Below are positions 35,368 to 44,740 of a stretch of DNA of 64,000 bases, one piece after another (position 1 is the stretch's first letter; each line of letters begins with the position of its first letter). The notes beneath the pieces are model-generated. The model searched no databases. It was not told where the DNA came from and saw only the letters and a list, made by a program, of their open reading frames with translations. Location of the stretch: assembly GCF_022811725.1 (NCBI RefSeq), contig NZ_CP094527.1:1364001-1428000 (forward strand), written 5' to 3'. The DNA comes from Mucilaginibacter sp. SMC90 (lineage in GTDB: Bacteria; Bacteroidota; Bacteroidia; Sphingobacteriales; Sphingobacteriaceae). The translations under genes and the position numbers were made by a program.

Positions 35368-35970
35368 ATGAAATATTTCAGCGCCGTTCTATTCCTCTTC
35401 TTTATTTGCCAATATAGCTTTGCCCAAAGCCATAAAGAACAGATTGCCTCTTTCAGGCAAAATTATAAAGATGATTTTTTGAAAGATCCGCGTTCGCCAC
35501 TAAAAAAGGAAGATCTCGAATTTCTTCGTTTTTATGATGCCGATAGCACCTACCGCGTTACTGCCCGGGCGCAGCTGTTAACTAATCAGGCGGCTTTTAT
35601 TATCCCCACCTTTAGCGGTACAGGCAGTCAGTATGTGCGGTACGCCCAGCTTTCCTTTACGTTAAAAGGCAAACCTGTGCAGTTAACCATTTATAAAAGT
35701 ATCGCCCTGGCGCAAAACCCGGCATTTAGCAATTACCTGTTCCTGCCGTTTACAGACGCTACAAATGGTTCAGAAACATACGGTGGCGGCCGCTATATCG
35801 ACCTTACTACCAAAGACATTAAAAGTGGCTCTATCATTATAGATTTCAATAAAGCCTACAATCCGTACTGTGCTTTTGCAAGCGGCTACTCATGCCCTAA
35901 ACCTCCCGACGAAAACCGCGTTGATATGGCTGTTGAAGCAGGTGAAAAAAACTTTGGGAAAGGACATTGA
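35368..35970 (+). CDS. DUF1684 domain-containing secreted protein
   Basis: About 200 residues from the ATG at 35368 (MKYFSAVLFLFFICQYSFAQSHKEQI), which gives a clean signal peptide; an upstream in-frame start at 35269 would read through the terminator. The body fits DUF1684: FRQNYKDDFLKDPRSPLKKEDLEFLRFYDAD, then SYGGGRYIDL-like GGGRYIDLTTKDI, and IIDFNKAYNPYCAF..YSCPKPP. Function unknown. It ends ~20 bp before a very strong hairpin shared with the converging M16 peptidase gene. Confidence 0.82.
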   Translation: MKYFSAVLFLFFICQYSFAQSHKEQIASFRQNYKDDFLKDPRSPLKKEDLEFLRFYDADSTYRVTARAQLLTNQAAFIIPTFSGTGSQYVRYAQLSFTLKGKPVQLTIYKSIALAQNPAFSNYLFLPFTDATNGSETYGGGRYIDLTTKDIKSGSIIIDFNKAYNPYCAFASGYSCPKPPDENRVDMAVEAGEKNFGKGH

Positions 35971-35991
35971 TTTCAACCACGCATAAATTAT

Positions 35992-36035
35992 AAAACATAA
36001 ACGGCCGCCTTTTGCAGGGCGGCCGTTTATGTTTT
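35992..36035. terminator. Strong bidirectional terminator
   Basis: A perfect 18-bp stem (arms 35992-36009 and 36018-36035, containing ACGGCCGCC) with an 8-base loop, flanked by A-run and T-run, between converging genes. Confidence 0.85.
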
Positions 36036-36052
36036 TACCGGTTGGTACTTTA

Positions 36053-38902
36053 TTATTTGCTTGCTTCGGGAAGCAATTGCATACGGATATAGTTTTTGCC
36101 GCTCAGGTATTTTTGAGCAGTAGCTTTTACGCTTTCAATGGTTACACTGTTCAAATCTTTAGTGTAGTTATCCAATTGGTGCAAATCTTCCTTATCGTTG
36201 ATTTGCCCGCTGATATAGCCCAGCCAAAAACCGTTGGTGCGTACAGCTGTTTCACGGCTGCGGATGCTTTCTGCACGCCATTTATCAATGTTTACCTGTG
36301 CAGGTCCGTTTGCTTTGATCTTGCTGATCTCATCAAGAGTTGAGGCTACCAGCTTGTCGGCATTTTTAGGGTCACAGCCAAAGTAAACAATTACCGAATA
36401 GCGTTGCGTTGGGAACTTGCTGTTGTTAGCAAAGGCCCCCGGCGAGTAAACACCGCTTTCATCTTCCCTTAAACGCTCAATCAGCCTTATTTGTAAACAC
36501 TCCTTCAACGCATCCAGCTGGATCCTTTCGGCTGCGCTGTAATCAAACGTGCCCGACCAGATCAAATCAACCGATGCCTTTGGTTCCGAACCTTTGTATA
36601 CGTTTTTCGCTATTTGACCTTCGGGGATATGGATGCCGAGGTCTTTAGCCTGTTCGCCCAGGTTTTTAGCCGGTAACGAGGCTATGTACTTTTCAAGCAG
36701 CGGTTTTATTTTATCGATATCAATATTACCCACAAAAGTAAAGGTCATGCCCGATGCATCTGCAAAACGCTCCTTATAAATGACATATTCACGGTCAAGG
36801 CTGATCTGATCGATCTTGGCAATGCTTGGGCCGGTACGGCGAATACTGTGATTACCCAAAACCGCGCTTAAAGTATCCTGGAAAACAGCATTAGGGTCAT
36901 TAAGCCTGTTGGCAAGTCCGGCTTTTGAGCTGGTAATGATTCCCTGGAACAGGTCGGCATCCTTGCGTGGTTCGGTCAAATAACCGTAAATGAGCTCAAA
37001 AGCGGTTTCCAGGTCTTTAGGGGTTGAATTACCACCAATACCCTGCGTACGCTCGCTGATATACGGACTAACGCTTAGTTGTTTACCCGAAAGATATTTT
37101 TCCAGTTGCGTAGGGTTATAGTTACCTACACCAAATGACTCCACCATGCCCGATGCATTTTTGGCCGATTCGAAATCAGCATCGCTGTAAAGCGAAGTAC
37201 CACCCGCAGAGGTAGCGCTGAACAAGATCTCGTTATCTTTAAAATCGGTTGGCTTAAGTACAACCTTAATGCCGTTGCTTAAGGTTAAGGTGGTGGTACC
37301 TAAAGCGGCATCTTTGGTTTCGCCGGTGATTTTGCCTGCCGCCGGTTCGTTAGCCAACAGTGGTTGTTTGCTCACTTCGTCATTGTATGGCTTCAGGTCT
37401 TCGGCTTCAACGTCTTTTATCCATGTGTTAACTACAGCCTCTGCCGGTAGGGTTGCTTTATCCTTTTCGGGTGCAAGCAGCATTACGTCACGGTTAGTGC
37501 TTTTAATAGAAGTCTTGGTAATTGCGTTCACCTCGCTAAGTGATATACCCGGCAATTCATTTTTTACCAGATCATATTCGTAGCTTATACCCGGCGCGGC
37601 GGTACCTTTTAAAAAGTATTGCAGGTATTCGCTCACATAACTATCCGAGTTGGTTTTGTTTTTTTCTTTTAACGCTGCTTCCATATCGCTCAGGAAGCTT
37701 TGTTTGGCGCGGTCAAGTTCGGTTTGGGTAAAGCCAAAGCGTTTGATCCTTTCTGTTTCGCGCCAGGCGGTCTTGAAACCTTTTTCCAGTTCGCCGGGTT
37801 TGGCCACAGCATAAACGCTATAAGTATCCAGCCCGCCTAAAAAGCCGCTGAGGTCAGAACCACCCTGCAAATATGGCGGGTTTGCCTGGCGCATAATCTC
37901 GGCATAACGCGCACCTACCATTCTGTTATACAAGCCACGGATAGTACTTTGGCGATATTCAGACGCTGTATGCAGGTCAAGCGCGGGTTGTTTCATGAAA
38001 ACCTGGGCTACCGTTACGGTCATCTCCTTATCAGTAATAGCGATGAACTGATTTTGGCCGGTTAATGGCACCGTGTATTTGGTGCGGGGCTTTTCGGCAG
38101 CCGGCTTTTTCAAATCGCTGAACTTTGCCTTGATGGTTTTCTCCATCTCGTTCACATCGATATCACCAACCACGATCAACGCCTGCAGATCCGGGCGGTA
38201 CCAATCATGGTAAAAGCGTTTAATGGTTTCGGGCTTAAAATTGTTTAACACCTCGTCGGTACCGATAGGGAGGCGTAATGAATAGCGCGAGTGATTAAGA
38301 ATTACCGGCAGGTAAGCCCGTTGCATACGCTCCTGTGCACCTTTACCTAAACGTTTCTCTTCCAATACCACACCGCGTTCCTTATTGATCTCGGTTGGGT
38401 CTAATGTAGCATCCTGGGCCCAGTCACGCATGATCTGGATCCCATTTTTCAGGATCTCCGGATTATCAGACGGGATTGGCAATTGATACACAGTTTCATC
38501 AAATGAAGTATAGGCATTTAAATCGGCCCCAAAACGTACACCTGATTTTTGCAGGTAACTTACCAGTTCATTTTTTGGGAAATTTTTAGTGCCGTTAAAA
38601 CTCATGTGCTCCATAAAATGGGCAAGGCCGCGCTGGCTGTCGTCCTCTAATACCGATCCAACTTTATTGGCCAGGTAAAATGTTACCCGTTTTTTGGGTT
38701 CTTCGTTGTGCCTTATGTAATAGGTAAAACCATTGGCCAACTTACCGGTACGTACGGCAGGATCAAGCGGCAGGTTTTTTTCGGCTGCAGTCTTTACTGC
38801 TTTTGGGTGATTAACCTGTGCCCAGGTTGGTACAGCTGAAAACGACCAGCTGAGCGCAAGGCCAACACTGGCCAGTAGAATAGTACTTTTTATGTTTTTC
38901 AT
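36053..38902 (-). CDS. M16 family zinc metallopeptidase (insulinase/pitrilysin type)
   Basis: A 949-residue protein with a signal peptide (residues ~1-29, ending PTWAQ). It is a two-repeat M16 peptidase. The inverted zinc motif HFMEH is at residues 95-99, and the downstream Glu lies in NKERGVVLEEKRLG (~171-186). The C-terminal half repeats the fold without the metal site (FTFVGNIDIDKIKPLLEKYIASLP). Such enzymes degrade peptides in the periplasm within a closed chamber. The first-half GLAHFMEHMSFNGT is typical of Bacteroidota paralogues. Single gene. Confidence 0.93.
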   Translation of the reverse strand: MKNIKSTILLASVGLALSWSFSAVPTWAQVNHPKAVKTAAEKNLPLDPAVRTGKLANGFTYYIRHNEEPKKRVTFYLANKVGSVLEDDSQRGLAHFMEHMSFNGTKNFPKNELVSYLQKSGVRFGADLNAYTSFDETVYQLPIPSDNPEILKNGIQIMRDWAQDATLDPTEINKERGVVLEEKRLGKGAQERMQRAYLPVILNHSRYSLRLPIGTDEVLNNFKPETIKRFYHDWYRPDLQALIVVGDIDVNEMEKTIKAKFSDLKKPAAEKPRTKYTVPLTGQNQFIAITDKEMTVTVAQVFMKQPALDLHTASEYRQSTIRGLYNRMVGARYAEIMRQANPPYLQGGSDLSGFLGGLDTYSVYAVAKPGELEKGFKTAWRETERIKRFGFTQTELDRAKQSFLSDMEAALKEKNKTNSDSYVSEYLQYFLKGTAAPGISYEYDLVKNELPGISLSEVNAITKTSIKSTNRDVMLLAPEKDKATLPAEAVVNTWIKDVEAEDLKPYNDEVSKQPLLANEPAAGKITGETKDAALGTTTLTLSNGIKVVLKPTDFKDNEILFSATSAGGTSLYSDADFESAKNASGMVESFGVGNYNPTQLEKYLSGKQLSVSPYISERTQGIGGNSTPKDLETAFELIYGYLTEPRKDADLFQGIITSSKAGLANRLNDPNAVFQDTLSAVLGNHSIRRTGPSIAKIDQISLDREYVIYKERFADASGMTFTFVGNIDIDKIKPLLEKYIASLPAKNLGEQAKDLGIHIPEGQIAKNVYKGSEPKASVDLIWSGTFDYSAAERIQLDALKECLQIRLIERLREDESGVYSPGAFANNSKFPTQRYSVIVYFGCDPKNADKLVASTLDEISKIKANGPAQVNIDKWRAESIRSRETAVRTNGFWLGYISGQINDKEDLHQLDNYTKDLNSVTIESVKATAQKYLSGKNYIRMQLLPEASK

Positions 38903-39124
38903 ACTTTGCTTATCGGGTTAGGATTTAGCGCTAATTTAAAAAAGTAACGGTATTAAAAACGGTTTCCATGAAATTATATAAACGCCGAAAGCAGAACGCC
39001 TGAAGCTGAAAAGCTAACAATATGATTATTAAAACTTTCAATCATTTTACCGGAATTAGTTAACCCCGTATGTTTAGCCAGGCACTAAACAGGATCTGTT
39101 GTAATTTCCAGATCTTAAACAAAA

Positions 39125-39149
39125 AGAGCCCCGCTGTTAGCGGAGCTCT
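39125..39149 (-). terminator. Terminator after the VIT/plug chimera gene
   Basis: AGAGCCCCGC...GCGGAGCTCT arms with one mismatch. On the minus strand the hairpin is followed by TTTTTG, as expected for an intrinsic terminator of the leftward gene. Confidence 0.7.
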
Positions 39150-39183
39150 GCCGTTGCAAAGGCCTGGATAACGCCCCGATCAT

Positions 39184-42100
39184 CTATTTAAAATCCAGAT
39201 CGCCAATGTAAACAGTGCCGTTTGTGCCTTTTTTCATCTGTAGCACTATGATCTCCTTCTTTTCGTCGTGTGTTCCGTAATGCGTAAACATTTCGGCCAT
39301 AACCGTGGTTGGCCCGGCAATGGTAGCCTGCCTGTCACCGTAATAATTGATCTCTATTTTATAAGTTCCCTTGATAGCTTTTTTTAATAAAAACTGTTCC
39401 GGGCCAAAGCCCTGTGTCATATCATGCGAAATTCTGCCGCCTATGGCTGTACGATTATGGCTATAAAAGCATTTTTCATTATTAGGGTCGGTTACCCAAA
39501 GGTCAATGTCGGTATTATTCATGTTCCAGTCCATCACAATGCGAACATCAACCGGCAGTGGTTTAATGAGCTTTTTATCAATAGCAGCAATGTTGAGCCT
39601 TCCCTTATTTAGCGCAATTATCCGGTTTATTTCCGGAAGGAAAATCTCCTGGATACCACGGTACAGGCCATCGGCATCGGCAGTGTAGCTTTTGGTCATG
39701 GCGGTATAAAGCACGTCAAGCGCCTTTTGATGTTCGCCGGCATCATCAAGGGCCAAACCATAATCACGATAGCTTTGCGGATCAAGCGGGCGTAATTCGG
39801 TTACTTTTTTAAAGGCAAATACTTCGCCTTCAAAATCGCCAAGCTGTTTCAATTTATAGCCCAGCATTTTATATAGTTCATAGCTGCCCAGGTCAAGCTC
39901 GGCAAGGTTACTCAAAATCCGTTTACCCAGTTCTGTGTTGCCTGTTTTTATAAAATAATCGGCCACATCAAAATAATAAACAGGGTTACCGCTCAACGAC
40001 GTTCTTAAATCCAGGTATTTTTGATACTGTGTGGCCTTGTCTGTTTTCTGGATGATCTTTAAATAATCGGCAGCGGCCGGGTTGTATGCTACGTTGATGG
40101 CCCCGTTTTTATCAACAGAATTGGCCACAGAATCAGACTGAACAGCGGCGTTCCGGGTATGGATTATCACAACACCTTCGGCGGCCCTTGCTCCATACAT
40201 CGCGGTAGCATTGCCACTTTTCAAAACATTAACCGATACAATGTCATTAGGGTTAATATTGGGATTAGTAGTTGTAGCCACTCCATCAACAACATACAAG
40301 GGCTGGCTACTTCCGGTACTGGCATTACCGCGGATGCGTACCTCGGCGTTTGAACCCGGAGCCCCCGCATCGGTTACCTGTACTCCGGCTATCCTGCCAG
40401 ATAATGCAGTATTAACATAACCGGGAGTTACAGCCCTGTCCTGAACCTGGCTTACCGAACTGGTAAGGGTTTGTTTTCTTTGTGCGGTATAGCCTACTAC
40501 AACAACCTCGTTAAGCTGGTTTGCATTTTCCGGGGCTGCATTTGCTGAATATTGCGCCTGGCTTACTGCCCGGGAATTACCAAAAACAACCGGAGTATTA
40601 GCTTTGGCAGCTCTGCGCGGTGACACTACCGGTGTAACGGGATTTGGTGCAACTGCAGTGGTATTTTTATTTGTTGCTTTAGGTTTTTCCTCAGCTTCGA
40701 TCTTGGTATCCCACCATTGTGCCAATTCTGCTTTTGTAGTGTAAGCCGTGGTCAGGTTTTCACGTATGGGCTCGTTAACCGGACCTCGTTGCTTCATGAT
40801 GGCATCGTATTGGGCCTGCAGTTCGGCAGGTGGTTCAATACCGTATTGGATGTAATCACTTACATTTTCCAATACTATAAGCGACGTATTGCGGGTAATA
40901 ATGCCGAACCGTTTGCCAAGCGATTCAATTTCCTGCCGGTTGGCATCGTAGTTAATATCCAGCTCGCTGATCTTTTTCTGTGCCCATAGTTTGGCCACGT
41001 CCACTCCTTCAACGGCGTTGGTTGCCAAATCAAGTGTAACTGTTTTTTCAAAACTAACCTTATCGCCATAACCATATTGCAGGGTGATGGTTTGGTTGGG
41101 GTTGCGGGTGATTCCTGCTATTGAAAATGAGTTACCAACTGCCACAGGTAAAGAGGGATAAGTTTCTTCAACCAGGGCCCCTGCCTTGATACCCAGAAAA
41201 TGAAGCGAACGGGTGGTTAGCTTATTCAAGGCTTTATCGGCATTAGTTCCGTTAAGGTCTATCAGTTCGCCATGTGTTTTCAGGGCAATGAGTTTAAGGT
41301 TGCTATAATCGGCTGTTGGTGATGAATTGATGCAGTAAACCGGCTTACCGGTAAGCTTCAAAGTTTTTTCGCCAAAGGTTTGGTGACCATCGCTCATCAG
41401 CAGGTACTCATCTGCCGGGTATTGGGCCAGGTTGATATTTCCCAAATTGGTGGCACCGTCATAAGTAATGTGCTCAAGCGCTGTTTTAAGCTCAGTCCAG
41501 TCGCCGTTATGTATAGTATAACTTTTGCTGCCGGTCACTTTATTGCTGAATGTTGTAAGATTAACATCTGCATTATTTACTTTTTTGAAATAAGTATCCA
41601 GCAAGGCCAGCTCTTTTTTGCTATCGCGATTGCTACCACTTAACGATGCATCCCATAGCAGGCCGATTCGGCGGGGAAGCGGTTTATCCAAAGGCTGCGA
41701 GTTTAATGAAGTATTAATAAAGTAATAGTACTTATTTCCCTGTGCCTGCAGCATTACCTCATTTGCTTCGGCAGGCTTAGGGATTAAAAACGATAGGGGA
41801 TGGTCGGGCACGTAATTGCTTTTTTCAATAGATGCCGAATAAGTGTTATGGTGGTTATCAAAATGCAGTATGTCGCCTTCTCCTTCAGCAAGCGGGGCTT
41901 CGGCATTTTGAATTACCGATGCATTGAGCGAAAATTTTTCGACAGTATCCTTAACATTTAGCGGTAGCGTAAATTTCAGGTTGCCTTTATCGGCCATGGG
42001 AACCTCTTCTTCATACCCAATGATCACCGTACGGGTGCTGTTGGGATTAATAGGATAAATACGCGTACGGAATGCGTTTCCTTCAACCTTTTCGAGCAAG

Positions 42101-42465
42101 CCCGGATCAACCCGACGGCGTTCAATGGCCTCAAATGTTACAGTTCCCTTACCCCTGTCAACAGGTACAGCCTCGCGCATTTTGCCATTAATGTCCAGCG
42201 CGTAACGGCTCACGCTCACGCCATCCTTTAACGGAAATATCAGCGTACCTTCTAAAATGCGCGAAGTTGAGTTAAAGAAAGTCATTTGCCAGGTGGTGCG
42301 GCTGATGTTGCCATAAATAGCGACGTCAACTTTTAACTGTTGCAGCTTAACGCCATTATTGCTTTTACCATCAACCGTAAGCTGCGGGCTTTGCGCATAA
42401 ACTGTTACTACAGGTAGTACAAACAGTATAATTGCAAATAGTGGAAAGGAAATAATCTTTTTCAT
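39184..42465 (-). CDS. Secreted VIT/vWA-like protein with TonB-plug-like, TPR and DUF2135 domains
   Basis: A 1093-residue protein. Signal peptide 1-24. VIT domain ~27-160 ([37 protein letters not shown]). vWA-like domain ~262-420 with a MIDAS-type DASLS at 272-276 and SDG at 358-360. After a Pro/Thr-rich linker, residues ~651-772 read like a SusC/TonB-receptor plug ([70 protein letters not shown]) but no barrel follows. A TPR-like helical stretch lies at ~835-925 and a C-terminal DUF2135 at ~972-1090 (DIDLWVTDP...YFSHN-like). Probably a surface or periplasmic protein-interaction scaffold. The plug without a barrel is the odd part. Confidence 0.82.
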   Translation of the reverse strand: MKKIISFPLFAIILFVLPVVTVYAQSPQLTVDGKSNNGVKLQQLKVDVAIYGNISRTTWQMTFFNSTSRILEGTLIFPLKDGVSVSRYALDINGKMREAVPVDRGKGTVTFEAIERRRVDPGLLEKVEGNAFRTRIYPINPNSTRTVIIGYEEEVPMADKGNLKFTLPLNVKDTVEKFSLNASVIQNAEAPLAEGEGDILHFDNHHNTYSASIEKSNYVPDHPLSFLIPKPAEANEVMLQAQGNKYYYFINTSLNSQPLDKPLPRRIGLLWDASLSGSNRDSKKELALLDTYFKKVNNADVNLTTFSNKVTGSKSYTIHNGDWTELKTALEHITYDGATNLGNINLAQYPADEYLLMSDGHQTFGEKTLKLTGKPVYCINSSPTADYSNLKLIALKTHGELIDLNGTNADKALNKLTTRSLHFLGIKAGALVEETYPSLPVAVGNSFSIAGITRNPNQTITLQYGYGDKVSFEKTVTLDLATNAVEGVDVAKLWAQKKISELDINYDANRQEIESLGKRFGIITRNTSLIVLENVSDYIQYGIEPPAELQAQYDAIMKQRGPVNEPIRENLTTAYTTKAELAQWWDTKIEAEEKPKATNKNTTAVAPNPVTPVVSPRRAAKANTPVVFGNSRAVSQAQYSANAAPENANQLNEVVVVGYTAQRKQTLTSSVSQVQDRAVTPGYVNTALSGRIAGVQVTDAGAPGSNAEVRIRGNASTGSSQPLYVVDGVATTTNPNINPNDIVSVNVLKSGNATAMYGARAAEGVVIIHTRNAAVQSDSVANSVDKNGAINVAYNPAAADYLKIIQKTDKATQYQKYLDLRTSLSGNPVYYFDVADYFIKTGNTELGKRILSNLAELDLGSYELYKMLGYKLKQLGDFEGEVFAFKKVTELRPLDPQSYRDYGLALDDAGEHQKALDVLYTAMTKSYTADADGLYRGIQEIFLPEINRIIALNKGRLNIAAIDKKLIKPLPVDVRIVMDWNMNNTDIDLWVTDPNNEKCFYSHNRTAIGGRISHDMTQGFGPEQFLLKKAIKGTYKIEINYYGDRQATIAGPTTVMAEMFTHYGTHDEKKEIIVLQMKKGTNGTVYIGDLDFK

Positions 42466-42646
42466 GGATACTTATTTCCCATAGGATGCAGGGATTTAAG
42501 CGTTTCCATAAAATGATTTAAAAAAATTACTGCTTTGAGAAGTTGTGTACCTCCGGCACAACAAAAATTTATTTATTTCATTTTCTACAAACCTTTTGCA
42601 CCTCTGGTGCAATTCATCCAATCTTTGAGCTATGGGCATAAATAAA

Positions 42647-42689
42647 AAAGGATCTAAAACATCTCAAAAAATAGATGCTTTAGATCCTT
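42647..42689 (-). terminator. Terminator of the SusCD-peptidase operon
   Basis: GGATCTAAAACATCT and AGATGCTTTAGATCC form a long stem with one mismatch. On the minus strand it is followed by TTTTTT, just after the last gene of the leftward operon. Confidence 0.75.
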
Positions 42690-42710
42690 AAACTTTAAAA
42701 GAATATATTA

Positions 42711-43706
42711 TTATCCCTTTTTACCCTTTGCTTTATCGCTGTAAGTTAGTTCAACAGCAGGGTTTTGGCTGTATGCTTCCCAAAGGGCATCAAGGCTTTT
42801 ACCGGTTAGGGCTACCCATGATTGGTCGGAATACTGATGAGCGCGTAATTGCACATCCAGATCGGCAATTAAACCCGGCTTAACGTTTTTTTCGAGCCAT
42901 GCAAAAAAGCGGGCTGTTACGCGGTAGCTGTTGGTATAATGTTGTTTGCTGCTAAAAGCTGGCAAATACCATTTTGAACCTACGTTATCAACGCCGTATT
43001 TATACCTTACGTAATCGGCTATGCCTTCTGTTAACCAAACCGGCCCGGCACTGTAGCCATAACCCTGAACCAGGTGCATGGTTTCGTGGGTTACCACATC
43101 GATATCGGTTGGGTGCGCTTTGAAATATTTAGTGCTGAACAGGATGCGGTTACCGCTCGCTTCTGCAACACCGCCGTAAGCTGTATCCGTTACAAATACA
43201 ACACTTTTGGTTGTTTTTTTATTGAAGGTTTTGATCAATACCGGGAAAATTTCAAAGTAGGTATCAATTAAACTTTGCTGCACAGCCGGGTCAATGTGTT
43301 GGTTTTTGTTTATAAACACCAGCTGAAAGCCTTTCTTTTTAATAGTATCTGCCGAAACCCAGTTTTTTGCCAGTGCTGCTTCCATAGCTTTTTCCAGTTT
43401 CTTTTCAGACAGGTCTTTAACCAGGGCAGCGCTGATCTCCATTTTACCATCTTCGGCGGTAATTGCAGGGCTATCAGAAAGAGCAACTGATAAATGTTTT
43501 TTGGTGTGATAGCTATTGGCCCGGGCAAAGTCGGGATAAATGCTGTAGAAAGCTTTTGTAAGCTTCTCTCTTGATTTTGCATCTAAAGCGCTGCTATCTG
43601 CAGAGAGGTTTAAATGGTATTCTTTCAAATCATTTTCCTTCTCTTGCGCAAAGCAGGTTCCTACGCTGCATAAAAGGGCAAGGAATAATAGTTTTTTACT
43701 GATCAT
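42711..43706 (-). CDS. Secreted basic secretory protein (BSP) family peptidase-like protein
   Basis: A 331-residue protein with a signal peptide (residues 1-20). The C-terminal half matches the basic secretory protein family, named from plants, with a zinc-binding HETMH at 207-211 and the downstream Glu in WLTEGIADYVRYKYG (E227). The end LTGKSLDALWEAY is also typical. The N-terminal half (residues ~25-150) has no recognised fold. It is predicted to be a zinc metallopeptidase acting outside the cell or in the periplasm. It follows the lipoprotein peptidase gene by 12 bp and closes the SusCD locus. Confidence 0.85.
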   Translation of the reverse strand: MISKKLLFLALLCSVGTCFAQEKENDLKEYHLNLSADSSALDAKSREKLTKAFYSIYPDFARANSYHTKKHLSVALSDSPAITAEDGKMEISAALVKDLSEKKLEKAMEAALAKNWVSADTIKKKGFQLVFINKNQHIDPAVQQSLIDTYFEIFPVLIKTFNKKTTKSVVFVTDTAYGGVAEASGNRILFSTKYFKAHPTDIDVVTHETMHLVQGYGYSAGPVWLTEGIADYVRYKYGVDNVGSKWYLPAFSSKQHYTNSYRVTARFFAWLEKNVKPGLIADLDVQLRAHQYSDQSWVALTGKSLDALWEAYSQNPAVELTYSDKAKGKKG

Positions 43707-43718
43707 TTTTATTTTTTA

Positions 43719-44672
43719 TTAATAAGTAATTCCCGGAAAGTCTGTACGGGCTTTTTCGAGTTGTGGTATCCAGCTGTTTCCATGTTCGTCTTTATCGCCA
43801 AAAGCGGTTAATGCAAGCTGTTTCAAATCTGTGCCTGCTGCGCCGCTCCAGAAATGGATAAACTCGCCCATATTTAAATCCCTTGAATATTCGGGGAAGG
43901 TTTCTTTGCCGTTATTAAAGGTTTGCTTAGGGAAGTATTTTGCCAGTAGTACAAAGAAGTTGTTTAATACCTTTGTTTTTCCGTACTGGGTATAAACAGG
44001 GTAAAACCAATCCCTGAACCAATGTGTGCCTGCACGCGGAAAGCCATCGGCAGTAGTTAATTTCATATTTTTCCAGCGGGCTGCATCGTCATCACGGCCA
44101 AGACCAAGATAAAGGTCATACTGGTAAATTTCCATCCACTTGCTATCATGCCAGATAGGGAAAGCCGGTGAGCCATGTACTCCTTTTGCAGCGCCTTCAA
44201 CAATGTGACCTATTTCGTGGGTTGACAGGTCGATGTCATTGCCGATGCCGGATGTCCATGCGTTAGGGTCTGACGAGCCGCAGTCTGTTACATTATGATA
44301 ATCATGACTGGCATCCATATAAGTTGAGGGATGTCCGCCGGAATATTTGCCGGCATGAAACACCGCGTACAACCGCGGATCATTGCCAAAGCTTCCGTAA
44401 GTTTTTTTGGTATAGTTCCAGGCTTGCGCCATATAGGTTTTAGGCCATGTAACAGCCGGTTTCACATCGGCGTCATAATAAAGCACTACGCTGGTGTCAT
44501 AGTAAACCCTGTTAAGTGTTTGCGCATGTTCAAACCAGTGTTCTTTCCAGGTAGCGGCCGGAGCCGATGGGTCTGTACCTACGCCGGGTTGTTTGGGTGG
44601 AGCAGTTATTTTTTTGCTGCAGCCCCCAACGGCAATACCCAGCAAGCACATACAATAAAATGTTCTTTTCAT
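43719..44672 (-). CDS. HEIGH-motif lipoprotein, putative zinc metallopeptidase
   Basis: A 317-residue lipoprotein (lipobox ...GIAVGGC at Cys18). The zinc motif HEIGH at 152-156 (DLSTHEIGHIVEGA) sits in a family I cannot name precisely; similar proteins recur in Bacteroidota polymer-utilisation loci. Trp- and Tyr-rich surroundings suggest a compact extracellular enzyme. It follows susD, from which it is separated by an intrinsic terminator (44692-44712), and is tightly linked to the BSP peptidase gene downstream. It is probably surface-exposed and cleaves protein or glycoprotein substrates for the SusCD importer. Confidence 0.7.
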   Translation of the reverse strand: MKRTFYCMCLLGIAVGGCSKKITAPPKQPGVGTDPSAPAATWKEHWFEHAQTLNRVYYDTSVVLYYDADVKPAVTWPKTYMAQAWNYTKKTYGSFGNDPRLYAVFHAGKYSGGHPSTYMDASHDYHNVTDCGSSDPNAWTSGIGNDIDLSTHEIGHIVEGAAKGVHGSPAFPIWHDSKWMEIYQYDLYLGLGRDDDAARWKNMKLTTADGFPRAGTHWFRDWFYPVYTQYGKTKVLNNFFVLLAKYFPKQTFNNGKETFPEYSRDLNMGEFIHFWSGAAGTDLKQLALTAFGDKDEHGNSWIPQLEKARTDFPGITY

Positions 44673-44685
44673 TTTGGCAGATTTT

Positions 44686-44712
44686 CAAAAAAGCCCCGCA
44701 TTAAGCGGGGCT
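44686..44712 (-). terminator. Intrinsic terminator inside the SusCD operon
   Basis: AGCCCCGC (44692-44699) and GCGGGGCT (44705-44712) form a perfect GC-rich stem. On the minus strand it is followed by TTTTTT. It lies between susD and the peptidase genes, so part of the transcription should stop after susD. Confidence 0.8.
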
Positions 44713-44740
44713 AAATTTAATGGTATTGCGTCAATTTTAA

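Noticed and set aside
36029..36343. Rightward frame opposite the M16 peptidase
   Set aside because: Antisense shadow of the M16 gene with no family signal.
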